Assembly (NCBI RefSeq): GCF_023278565.1
Contig: NC_064682.1
Span: 1,736,001-1,800,000 of the forward strand
From: Colletotrichum lupini
Taxonomy: Eukaryota; Ascomycota; Sordariomycetes; Glomerellales; Glomerellaceae
Length of the DNA: 64,000 nt
Direction: 5' to 3'
Position numbers and translations under genes: made by a program. Positions 21,217 to 31,949 of this stretch are shown piece after piece. A model generated the notes under the pieces. That model ran no database searches. It saw only the letters and a list, made by a program, of their open reading frames with translations, and had not been told where the DNA came from. How positions within the stretch are numbered: position 1 is the stretch's first letter; each line of letters starts with the position of its first letter.

Positions 21217-22748
21217 TGTGTGTTGAGACAGTGTACGTCAAGTCAATTCGAGATGCATGAAGGAGGCAAAGGCCTTTTTCTCAAAAAAAATCGGGATTTC
21301 GGCACGATTTTATGCTTTCATATGGAACAGTCAAGTTGGCCCCTTCCAAGATTTCGAAGCAAACGAGAAAAGCCGTCGGATCCGATCCATGATCCCGTGC
21401 TGTCACCAACCTTGTATCATAACCCAGAATGTGGGAAACTCATCATGCTCGTGCACCTGCCGCCGCGTACCGTTGCGCGACATGGTGACGATGTTCGACG
21501 ATGTTCGACGATGTTACTCTTCCTCTGCCTACCTCGGATGGAGGATGTGGATGCATGATCAGCTGGTGACGACCCTGAGTGAGCTTTCGCATCTAAGAAC
21601 AACCGTAGGACTAAATCTTCGATAGTATACCAAAATAGATACGGCGCGTGTTTGTATCACGACATCGTTAAAGACCGCGCTGTGGGGGCTCTCTCCTTTG
21701 GACAGTCTTTGCTCATTTGGGTAACGTTGACGACAGACCTCATCCTGAAGCGGGAAACCTCAGCCGCTCCGGGTTTTCGAATCCGGAAACGCTACGGGTG
21801 ACTGCTGGCAGACCATGAGATTGGGAAAACAGTATAAACGGAGCGGTCAGTGTTGCCGTCGATGCGGCTTTGCTACGGCCCCTAATACGAGCGTTATTTC
21901 GCGTCTCCTTCTTGGCGCTGATTTGTAGCCTGAACGAACCTGTGCTGGCGACAACCTCTGTCTGTATCACTAGCAGAACCACCAGTTTCCGTTTGCGCTA
22001 TGATGCCGTCCTTCCGAGATGTAGACAGCCGGTTGGTGTCACCATGCGAAGCCACGCCGTGACTGAGTTTCTTCCCTTTTCTGCGTTTCTTCACTTCACC
22101 GCTCTCGGAGGCACTTTAGAAGAAGCGCTGGATGATGGAGATGAAATGCATTGGCTGAGAAATACGATGTCTTATTCCTGAGCGAGGCGACTTTCATGCT
22201 GCACGAGGTGTACGAGGCGCTCTGACGTGGCAGACATCAGGTTATCCAGCGGCTAGGGAAGAACTGTCGTCTTTGATGCATGCCTTCACATGTCCCTTCA
22301 TATGCCGTGGATCACGTGTTGTGGCAACTTTTCGGGGAAAGACACAAGCATCGTGGCTATTGGCGATCACAATACACGATGTGCGAGCAATTGAAATATC
22401 TTCATCATGTCAATAGGTTAGCTACTTAGTCAAATCTCATATTTCACAGCGGTATGCTTATGATATTATAATGTGGAACCTAAGTGAACAACTTTTGCCT
22501 TCAGCAATACAGCTTTTCGCTCAACCGAGATAGAAAATGAGGCAAACCTGTTTGTAGCAGGCTGCTAAGTGGAACGCCAATGATCATCTCAACTAAGCCA
22601 AGTTCCTGCACCAAGAGAGTCCTTCATGCAAATCCGGAAGCCCATAATCTCATCCATATTCAAATCTCCTCAGAACCAAGTAAAGGCTCGGGGGTGTGTG
22701 TTTGTTCAGTTTGGAACACCAAACCAGTGCCGAAGTAGACGTCTGGTC
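21217..22748. other. Intergenic, tyrosinase promoter side
   Basis: About 1.5 kb upstream of the tyrosinase and downstream of the aldolase gene. Open frames of up to about 120 codons occur but show no recognisable domain. A GACGATGTTC motif is repeated near 21,486-21,515. Nothing else is supported. Confidence 0.45.
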
Positions 22749-23882
22749 TCATAGCGACTTCTCGAGAACGACTAGTTCACGGAATCCTTCTTTCCACTTC
22801 TTCATCTGCTCGGCCGTGGGCTTCGGCAATGGGCTCCGGGCCACACCACCATAGCCCAGCCACGCCTGAAGGCCAGCTTTCACGCCCACAACACCACCTT
22901 GGATCGCTGTCCAGTCGCCTTGTGAGACGATCTCTTGCATATCCTGAGCTTCTCCATGTCTCCCCTCTTGGAACAGCTCAATGGTTCTGATGCAAGCCTT
23001 GGGGGCGATGTTGGCCAGGCCTGCGAGGATGCCATGCCCTCCAGCTACCAAGGCCTGGATAGAGAAGTCGGCTGAACCTGCCAAGACGAGGAACTCAGGG
23101 GTCTTCGAGTTGGGATTCTTTGCCAGCTTCCTCGTCGCGCCGGCAACGCGGTTCAACTTGCCCGTGTTTCCGCATGTAAGCTTAACGCCAATGATGTTGG
23201 GATGCTGAGATAACTGCACAATGACGTCGGAGGACAGATCCATGCCTCCCACTGCGCCAGGAAAGTTGTAGATGATGAGAGGAATCGGTGATGCATCAGC
23301 CACCGTATGAAAGTACTCGAAGATGGTTTCCGATGACGGAGCAAAGAGGCCAGCGTAGTATGACGGAGGAAGCACCAAGGCATAGTCTCCACCAGCAGCC
23401 CAGGCCTCAGTACAGTATTGTATCGTCTCGCGTGTGCTCTGGCTTCCGCAGCCGACGATGATGGGCATGTGAGAGAAACCGGCGTCATTGAGAGCTTGTC
23501 GTGTTGTTGCCGTGACGAGTTGACGCTCGGCGTGTGAAAGATGGACTGCTTCTCCGTTGGAGCCCTGGGTGGCCAGGCCGGTCGCACCCGCTTGAGCAAG
23601 TCGTACTGCATGGCGAGCAACAGTATTGACGTCCACGTTTTCCGTACCCGGCTCGAAGAAGCACATGGTAGGTACATAGACACCGGGAACAAGTGGTCGG
23701 GTCTCCTGCAGATCTGCGCCAAGTACTGCGCTGTCGTATGAGCTGCTAAGAGGTGAATTTGATTCAGCCGCAGTCAGACTTTCGATGTGTAGATGTGAAG
23801 AAGTATTAGGGTTGTAAGGTATTCTGCTATAGCCGGCTGTGAAACTACCCGCGGGCGAGGGGACATCTTGGTGAGGGGCCAT
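22749..23882 (-). CDS. DapA/dihydrodipicolinate-synthase-family aldolase, 2-keto-3-deoxy-L-galactonate-aldolase-like
   Basis: Single exon of 377 residues from the ATG at 23882 (MAPHQDVPSPAGSF). An in-frame ATG at 23978 would add 32 residues and is judged upstream of the true start. The (beta/alpha)8 barrel begins near GVYVPTMCFFEPG at about residue 65. Family motifs: GSNGEAVHLSHAER (the GxxGE loop), IVGCGSQSTRETI, YALVLPPSYY, Tyr205 in LIIYNFPGAVGG and the Schiff-base Lys234 in IGVKLTCGN; a spacing of 29 matches DapA-type enzymes. Similarity in these motifs is closest to fungal aldolases of pectin-sugar (D-galacturonate) breakdown such as GaaC/LGA1, not to lysine-pathway DapA, which fungi lack. 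The exact substrate is an inference. The N-terminal 60 residues are Ser/Pro-rich and probably disordered. Confidence 0.85.
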   Translation of the reverse strand: MAPHQDVPSPAGSFTAGYSRIPYNPNTSSHLHIESLTAAESNSPLSSSYDSAVLGADLQETRPLVPGVYVPTMCFFEPGTENVDVNTVARHAVRLAQAGATGLATQGSNGEAVHLSHAERQLVTATTRQALNDAGFSHMPIIVGCGSQSTRETIQYCTEAWAAGGDYALVLPPSYYAGLFAPSSETIFEYFHTVADASPIPLIIYNFPGAVGGMDLSSDVIVQLSQHPNIIGVKLTCGNTGKLNRVAGATRKLAKNPNSKTPEFLVLAGSADFSIQALVAGGHGILAGLANIAPKACIRTIELFQEGRHGEAQDMQEIVSQGDWTAIQGGVVGVKAGLQAWLGYGGVARSPLPKPTAEQMKKWKEGFRELVVLEKSL

Positions 23883-26800
23883 GACTGTTGTGGGAGATTG
23901 TAGCAGAAGATTTCTTTCAGGTAAGACGACAGGAAGCACGACGTAGGATACACGAAGCGTGGCAGAGGTGTAAATCAAACCCGGGAAATTATAGTAAGAT
24001 GATGAGGTCTGTACTGAATATAGTATATGCTGTGCCGATCTTGGTTCATGGAGATCCTAGAGGTCTTTCAACAAGCCGAGGAAGACGGGGAGGAGTGGGA
24101 AGGAGGCCTTTTATCATCGGAGGGAAGGAAAAGAAGGAAGGCAGCTAGGGATGATGTGACCCCCATCAAAGGGTGGCATATCGATAGTAGTCTTGCAACA
24201 GACCAGTGGCGTCACAGGTTACTTCGTAATTGTGGCGGCTCGTCCGTTTCGTAAGTCAGCGTCGCCCGAGATGAAAAGAATGATGCGGGCCTTCAACGGA
24301 TGAACCGGCTCTTGCATACGAGCAAGGTCCTTCTCACTCTCGGACTCAAGGAGAAGACGCACCATGCGGAAAGTCATGGGCAAACAGGCCATTCCGAACT
24401 GACCAGCAAGGGCTGCGACTGGCCAAACGAAGTAGCACGAAGAACTGCAGCAGAGAACCGGGATGTCGGAGAGACTGAAGTGTCTAGACCAGGGCTTCGC
24501 GACACAGTGCGTGGAGTCAAAGGCAGGATCGCTGCTTAGCCATGCAAGACGCGAGACCGGCATCTGCTAGTGGGAGAGATGAAGGTGGGATGGCTGAACC
24601 CAACCCAGATACGTCTTCTGGGGTATTACGCCGCTCGACGTGGGGGTTAGCTTCAAAAAGGCCCTCGATCTCCAAGTTGCCTCCTTGGACACCTGCAGAA
24701 TCGAGCATTCCAAGCCGGCAATACCATCCCGCTAAGCTTCACACCAGAACAGTCTTGGAGGGTAGATGAATAACCTCCAGATCTAAGGGACCATCCTCCC
24801 GATACAATCTGTGAGAAATGAGCCATGAAAGACCTTGCGACCAGCCGCAAGCAGTTCGGTTGTCACTCATGTGGCTCGGTATCAAAACGGCGCCCTTCTC
24901 AAGTGTTGGTCTTGTTTTTACCTCGATTCAAGTCCCATCAATTGAGTTGATGTTGGAAGACGACACGGCGTTTCGGCCGACGCTCATGGCCTCAACCGAT
25001 CTCAGCAGTGAATAACTTACGATCCGATTCGAAGAAGGAAAGATTTTGCTGCATTTGCGCCGGCAATCTTTATGTGAAAGATCTGCTTGACCTATATGGT
25101 AAACAACGAATCTTTAGCAAGAGGCAAACCGAGCTCTGAAAAGGGATGCCGCGAGGCAATGAGCGTCTGCTTTAGGCTCATTAGGGAATGATGTTTGGTT
25201 GAGAAAGCCTTCAGTGAATTGTGAGTCGCCGATTGGCATCTGCTCACGTAAGCCTAAAAAGTGAGTGAGTGAGAGGGAGAATGAGAGAGTGTGTGGGAAA
25301 GGGAGATTTGCTGCTGTCTCCTCCAGGTCACCTAAGCCATCAAAGCTGCTTCATCCTATTCCGAATCATCTAGGAATCATTCCGCGCCATGAATCCCACG
25401 CGTGATATCGAAAAGCATAGCCCTTCTCCCTCAGCCGTCGTTTTCTACTGAATCATATTTATATTGTCTATGCATCTCACGCATCTTTGCGCATGGACGA
25501 AAAGCAACATCGTCGCTTGTTCCCACTGACTGATTCTGATCTGCCTCATTGAGAGCGTCAAGGACTTTCTATTCGCTGTTTCGTGGCGGAGGTCGTATGA
25601 GCTCTTGTGTTATGAACAGGGTTCAAGATCAGAGAATAAACAGTTTGAGAATAGCCTGGTCAATACCTCCAAGTCAACAAGTCGAATGCGTTTCATGGAC
25701 ACTTTTTTCTCGGAGGGGTGGAAGTGAAGATCGAAGCACGGGGTGAGCAACCAGCATCGGACACAATACACCGCTGCAAGTCATGCACACACACGAAGGC
25801 TAGCCCATCATGCAGTCGATGGTTTTGAGGTACCTTGCTACGACATGGAACCTCGAGGTTGCAAGATGGCTCCACCGTTCAGTTTCCAGATTGGGAAACT
25901 GTCTTCGTCATGTGTTCTGAATAGTTTTCCAAGCCATCGTTTCCTCAAGCGCCCTGCAAACGTCCAAATCGAATTGTGAGAGGACCAAGCGTAACGACTC
26001 ATGAGTGAGAACAACCTTGGTGCCATCGGATGTTGGACGGATCGACAGACTTTAGACAACACTAACCCCCACGCTAGCCAACGTGCCAGCTCCCCCGGAA
26101 AGCCAGGTGCCAACTCGTTTGAGGGGTCCCCTTGTCATGGACGATTCCCAGCTTCTCAAGGCGGTAAGGCAGCCCTCATGATTTACGACGTGCGTTCAGA
26201 CGACATGTATCCGTCTTAGATCGAAATTGTCTGTCGGTGGCAGTGTTTCTCTGCCTGCCTGCTTTTGGTCGCGTGCCGAGTCTTACAGGTCTTGCAGTCT
26301 TACTATGCATCAACTTCATTCTCATCCACCACTCATTCCCACTTCATGGGACTGTAGAAAGCAAGGTCCTGTCATCATCAGCGCATAGATGACGGTGAAC
26401 CTAGTATTCTATTCTGCTTACGGATCCATATTCCTGCGTCGGCCGTCCTCCAGATGCAAGTACGGACCCCCGTGACCTTGTGGAAGAGCTGTAGCTGTGC
26501 CCGATGTCTTGGCCTTTTCCTCATGCCACCATCGACAGTGCATTCCGTCTTCTTTTTCTACAGTGTTTGTCCGCTCGTCCAGTTGCGCCGGTCAAGCGTC
26601 TGATAACTGTCGTTAGCGCCTTCGGGAATAGTTGCAAGTGTCTGCTGACCACCAAATGTCTCCCCCTCAAGAATGGAGCAGGACTCCGCCCACATGGTGT
26701 GGCAGACGTCGTTGCCAGCAGTCTTGCTGATGTTGCAGCTGCGCCGCGCGACCATTTTCCCTTTTCCACCCCGAGACTCACTCATACTGCCCATCACGTC

Positions 26801-29028
26801 GGATAACGGCACATCGCCACCACCGGGCAGCCCCCCTCCCAGACAGAAGACCAGCTTTCCCCGCACTTTGCTTGACAGCGATCTGATATTGTTCCCCGCG
26901 GATTACAGTCTGCTCTTCAGCCGCACGATATGTCGCCTTCATCGACGTCGTGTTTCACACCCTATGGTCTGGAATATTACATTCTCCCCTGTCTATGATT
27001 GATGGAGAATCATGCCCGTCATTATGTCAATGGCTTCCTTCGCATTTATCTCGGCTTCGCAAGAAATCTCATGTCGTCATGTAAACCGGGCATCTTGAGA
27101 TGGCAACCCAATCGTATTACACAACACAGGTCCCGGTATTCAAGCCTTCAACGGGTGGAATCAGGGTTTTGGCACCACATCGCCCTCACAAAGATCAGCA
27201 GCGAGCCGCCTGTGCCACGTCTGCAGGCTTGGAAATCCGGGGGCGGGGCGTCATGCGGTGCGAATCCTGACATTTTGACCTTCCACGGAGCCTAACATCG
27301 CTGGCACCACTCTCGTCCGTATTTGGTCAGTTTGTGATTCTACTCGCTGGGATTATAAGGCGAGCGGAGAACGATCACTGTTACCCCCGGTTGGGTATAG
27401 ATTCCCGTGTAGTTGTCAGGGGCTATCCCCATCGTTTCAGTGTCATTAGAAGTCTTGGAAGTCCAGGAAGACCACTCGTCCTTAAGCCGCTACATGCCGC
27501 GCGAATGTTCACTCAGTGATGGGAAGAATTTCCACGTGTCCTGCAGCTATGATGGGACCAACAGTCGACCCAACCTATGGTAATGGCTTGTCGATCAAGG
27601 AGTGGTCGTCAAGACATAGCGTTGAAGAGACAAGATCTTGTTTTCTCCTTGCCCCTCTGAACCTCGTTTTGTGATAGCCAGGCTCTCTTATTGTCTCCTC
27701 ATTTCTCTTTGGAGATATATGGATGCCTGATATACGATGCGCTTACTCTCGGCAGCTCCCGCCTACTGCTTGTCAAATGCCAACGCACGATTCTATAACC
27801 AGCTTCCCGTCGAGTTCTCGGCGGTGCTGTAGTGCCAAAGATTTGGTGTGCGTCTTGTCTCTTTTCTCTTCTTCTATCATTGTAAGTATCCCGCAACTTC
27901 AGTTATATAGCTGCGACGACTCCTCCGAGATGTGTCAGCCTCATTTGAGTATTACCGCACTACTTCATTTCACTCCTCTAGCTCTTCCATAGCCTTTGAT
28001 ATGATTTCTGGCTTCCAACTAGTCTGTCAAGGCCATGCCTCGTACCAGGGCTTTTCGTACCACCTACGGAGGACTGTGAAACCTAGGTCATATGCGGAGG
28101 ACCCTGCCAGGACTCACTCATCCCACGGCTGACCGAGGGGTTGTCTCGCTGAGCCCCCACACCCCACGGCATGTCTCTGCGGGCTTGACAAGGAACGTTG
28201 ACTTGACCTTCCCGATGGAGACCAGGTGAAGCATGAGGTACTCTAGAGCAGTCAATCCGGGCTTCTGGGACCTGGGGAAAGGATGGTGTTCTCGTTCCTG
28301 GCGGGGGCTTACCTTAGTATGTTGCTGTCGGGCAGCCGCTGGCGAGAACGAGTTGGGCCACTGTGCCTGCTTGAGTACCCTATTTTGACTACACGTCTCC
28401 AGAATGACAGTTTATGAATCAAACGGGCACTGTGTCGTAGTCGAGGATATCGGTCATTGCCTTTTTGTGGCTGAAGTATCATTCTTCACTTGAATTCCAC
28501 GATGAGAGAGTTATTGTACCATCAGATTGGCCGCTCTGGTACGAAATTCAACACCCTAGAAGCTCCTTTTAATGACGAGTCAACTGCCCAATAAAATTCA
28601 GGCACAAGATTCTAGCACTTGCTGTGTCACTATTGAGATATCCAATATTCGACGCCACTATCCACAACTTGCAACATACCCACCTCCTCCCATAATGAAG
28701 CAGTCACTGATGTCGCGAGAAGTCTATGTCTTGAGGGATTTAAAACAATAAAATCACGGACCTTGTCTCCTTTTTACTGGAATGGCTTTCCCCTATGGTC
28801 TTTATTTGGCCACTTTTGGGAACTCTCTTTTGGACCCATAAAATCACAAAAGATTGGGATTGACTACAGTCCACCGCGGCATACTCAGATGGCTCAAAGA
28901 GTTGGTTGACAGTGGCATATAAGACCAAAGAACGCTCAACAGAACTATTACCCCTGGCGACGTTTCGTCATTGATCCATCCTCTGCAACCAGTTCAAGAA
29001 ATAAGCGAAAACCGCATTCATGTCTCTT
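23883..29028. other. Long gene-poor stretch of normal base composition
   Basis: About 5.1 kb in which no open frame shows a recognisable domain, plausible intron chain or coding-like composition. Frames of 60-114 codons occur on both strands, for example minus-strand 24563-24219 and plus-strand 26673-27002, and are probably chance. A short GTGAGTGAGTGAGAGGGAG purine tract is at 25,262-25,280. Non-coding RNA or a lineage-specific small secreted protein cannot be excluded. Confidence 0.4.
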
Positions 29029-30015
29029 CTACTCAGTCTTCCAATCCTCCGTATACGTCCGCCCATCCGCTCTCATCTTTCCAATAACAGGCTCCAATAA
29101 CAACGGCAATACCTCCGCCGCGTCCCTCCCGAACGCAAAGTCCCCCTTCTTCACCTTGCCCATCTGGCCCTCATCCTCGGCCTCGGGGTTGACGGTACAC
29201 ACCCGCGCCCCGGCCGCGTGCGCCTTGAGAATGTACCCCGCGGCCGGCCACACCTGCGCCGACGTGCCGACGACGATCATGAGGTCGACTTTCCCTTGCT
29301 CGATCCAGGTGTCGACGCCGTCGAGCATGGCCTCGTCAAGCGCCTCGCCGAACCAGACGACGCCGGGCCTCAGCAGGCCCGTTTTGCAGGATGGGCAGTG
29401 GGGCAGGTCTGCTTCGTCGATGGCGGGGAGCTTTTTGGTCGGGTCGAGCAGTGGCAGAGTCTTGGTTGGGTCTGCGAGGTCTTCAGAGGCCGGGGCAAGG
29501 GCTGGGCAGAGGGGGTCTTGGGTGTTGTTGTGGTCGATGTAAGTGCATTGCGGGTTGGCGCATTTGATGTCAAATAGGCTTCCGTGGAGGAGGCGGAGTT
29601 GGTCCTCCTTATGCCCTGCCCTTGGCGAGAGACCTGAGAATAACGCTTAGCTGTCTTTTAATTCTTTGCAGGGGAACATGTCGGAGTCGTTCTCACCGTC
29701 AACGTTCTGCGTCAGGCACAAGAAATCCGGATTCTTTTCCGCCAGCGCGGCGAGGGCATAGTGCGCCTTGTTCGGCTTCGCTGATAGAGCCATGTGTCGC
29801 CGGTACGCGTAGAACAGCCACACCAGGCCCGGGCCCCGGCGGAAGGCTTTCATAGTCGCTAGGTCCGTGGCGTCGTGGTTTCGCCAGAGTCCTCCGGCGC
29901 CGCGGAAGGTCGGCAGGCCGGACGAGGCAGAGAGGCCGGCGCCGCAGAGGGCGAGGATACGCTTGCTTGAGGCCAGTGCCTCGTGGAATGCGGCGACGTC
30001 GTTATGGGGGGCCAT
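29029..30015 (-). CDS. SIRT5-type NAD-dependent protein deacylase (sirtuin)
   Basis: Two exons, 30015-29697 and 29633-29029, with a 63-nt intron (donor GTGAGA, acceptor CTCAG). The join (G|GT, Gly107) restores QNVDGLSPRAG and gives 307 residues. Sirtuins remove acyl groups from lysine using NAD. Visible: the NAD site GAGLSASSGLPTFRG (residues 25-39), Tyr69 and Arg72 in FYAYRRHM, matching the Tyr-x-x-Arg pair that selects succinyl, malonyl and glutaryl lysines in SIRT5, then LTQNVDG, catalytic His123 in LLHGS, zinc pairs KCANPQC and CPSCKTG, RPGVVWFGE, and VVGTSAQVWPAAGYI with CTVNPE for ribose binding. Location is unclear: no obvious mitochondrial presequence precedes MAPHNDVAAF. Confidence 0.92.
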
Positions 30016-30872
30016 GGCTTTTAAGGAGATTGGACGGCAAAGGGCTTTATTGGGGAGTGATTAGTGGGGTGTATTTGAATGCTTTGAACGGATGCTACGA
30101 ACTAGGTGATTTTAGGCTTGAGGATGTAGATAGCCTCCTGAGAGTCAAGCTGATATGACCGAGTCCCGTGAGAGGTTTTCTCGTCATGCTGTCTGGGGGC
30201 ACAGCTTATATCGCGGTGCGTTTAGGCAACCTACCTACTTATCCGTAAGGGCGTTCGCCATTAGGCACCGAGGCTAAGCAAGAGGATAAGCAAGAGCAGC
30301 AGGGACATATAATCATCCAATCATTGAAACCAGCAGTCTGGGGACTGTAAATCCAAAGGCCTTTCTGTTGGGAAAAGTCCGTCTGACTTGATCGGAGAGA
30401 TGTAAGTGCTCCGAATTGAATTGAGATGGTCGTTGTTTGGGGACTATGTCACTTCTCCACATGCCAGGATGTAAGGTGACTCCTTCACCGAGGCGGAGTG
30501 ACATCATCCGGAGCCACACCGAAGCTCACAGACCGGGGAATCTCGATTACTTTCAGAAATATCTACAAAGCGCTACTCTCAACGGAGCTAATCGCGGGAC
30601 TCTTTTCAATTTGGGACTTTCCAGTGAACGCTACCTTTAGAGGCAGACTCATTTTGTAAGTAAAAAAAATCACGGATAAGAGTAAACCAGATCATAAGAA
30701 ATTCGAAGCTTCTAGCTTCTGAGTTGAGATTTTGTCTATCTCTCTATGTCTATAATGTAACCAATCGCTATGCCCTTTCTATGCACCCAAGTCATGTCAT
30801 CAACCTCATCTTATATACAGCATCCCCAGAAAACGGTTCGATCATGTTTCGAAACACACAATCTCCTCCCGC
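30016..30872. other. Intergenic, sirtuin promoter and alcohol dehydrogenase 3' side
   Basis: About 0.86 kb without a supported gene. Confidence 0.5.
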
Positions 30873-31949
30873 TTAGTTCTCGAGGACGTAGCGGTAGCGG
30901 GCCTTGCCCTCCTCCAAGTCGACGATGGCCTGGTTGGCCTCGCTCATGGGGCGGACCTGGATCCAGGGCTTGACGCCCTTCTCGGCGGCGAGCTCCCACA
31001 TCTCGCGGATCTCGTGGGGGGATCCGATCAGGGAGCCGGTGAACTTGACGCGGCGCATGACCATAGGGACGGGGGAGATTGTGTAGGCGCCGTCGTCGGG
31101 GAGACCGACCTGGACGAGGGAACCGTCGAGCTTGACGAGGTTGAGGAAGTCCTGCATGGGGACCTTGGCGGAGGAGACGGTGGAGATGACAATGTCAAAG
31201 GAGTTGGCGTAGGTCTTGGCCCAGTCGGGCTCCTCGCTGGTGGCGATGTAGCCGTCGGCGCCCATCTTGAGGACCTCGTCGCGCTTGTCGCCCTTGCGGG
31301 AGATACCGACGACCTTGTCAGCGCCCATGGCCTTGGCGAGCATGATGGCCATGTGACCGAGGCCGCCGACGCCGTTGATGGCGACGGTCTTGCCGGGGCC
31401 GGCGCCGTGCTGCTTAAGCGGGGAGAAGACGGTCACACCACCGCACAGCATGGGCGCGGCGTAGGCGGACTCGAGGCCGTCGGGGATCTTGACGACGAAG
31501 TGGGAGGGGCAGCGGTGGTACTTTGAGTGGCCGCCCATGGCCTTGCCGCCGTTGTAGTGGAAGTGGCCGTAGGTGTGGACGGACTTGGGGCAGTACTGCT
31601 CGTTCTTGGTCTCGCAGGGCTCGCAGGGACCCTGGCGGCCGAGGCAGGAGTCGGACTGGGCGCCGACACCGACGCGGTCGCCGACCTTGATGCCGCCGAC
31701 GGCCTTGGAGCCGACGCGGACGGCGACACCGACGATCTCGTGGCCGACGCAGACGGGGTAAGGGGCGGGGCCCCAGCCGGAGCGCAGGACGTGGATGTCG
31801 GAGCCGCAGACACCGGAGTGGGTGATCTGGATGTCGACGTCGTTCTCCTCCCACGGCTTGGGCTCGTACTCCTGCCAGACCATGTTGCCCTCGGAGGACT
31901 TCTCGTCGAGGCCAACCCAGCCCTCAAACTTGTAGTCGGTAGCGGCCAT
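30873..31949 (-). CDS. Zinc-dependent NADP-alcohol dehydrogenase (ADH6/cinnamyl-alcohol-dehydrogenase type)
   Basis: Single exon, 358 residues, full family length. It belongs to the medium-chain dehydrogenases that reduce aliphatic and aromatic aldehydes with NADPH. Catalytic zinc ligands: Cys48 (GVCGSDIH), His70 and Glu71 (VGHEIVG). Structural zinc cysteines: Cys102, Cys109, Cys112 and Cys120, with a 4-residue insertion between the first two compared with yeast ADH6. The Rossmann glycines are in INGVGGLGHMA, and GISRKGDKRDE provides the Ser-Arg and Lys/Arg positions typical of NADP preference. Codon use is extremely biased: third positions are almost all C or G. This leaves long open frames on the other strands and suggests strong expression. 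The start is fixed by MAATDYKFEGWVG, the usual beginning in fungal relatives. Confidence 0.95.
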   Translation of the reverse strand: MAATDYKFEGWVGLDEKSSEGNMVWQEYEPKPWEENDVDIQITHSGVCGSDIHVLRSGWGPAPYPVCVGHEIVGVAVRVGSKAVGGIKVGDRVGVGAQSDSCLGRQGPCEPCETKNEQYCPKSVHTYGHFHYNGGKAMGGHSKYHRCPSHFVVKIPDGLESAYAAPMLCGGVTVFSPLKQHGAGPGKTVAINGVGGLGHMAIMLAKAMGADKVVGISRKGDKRDEVLKMGADGYIATSEEPDWAKTYANSFDIVISTVSSAKVPMQDFLNLVKLDGSLVQVGLPDDGAYTISPVPMVMRRVKFTGSLIGSPHEIREMWELAAEKGVKPWIQVRPMSEANQAIVDLEEGKARYRYVLEN

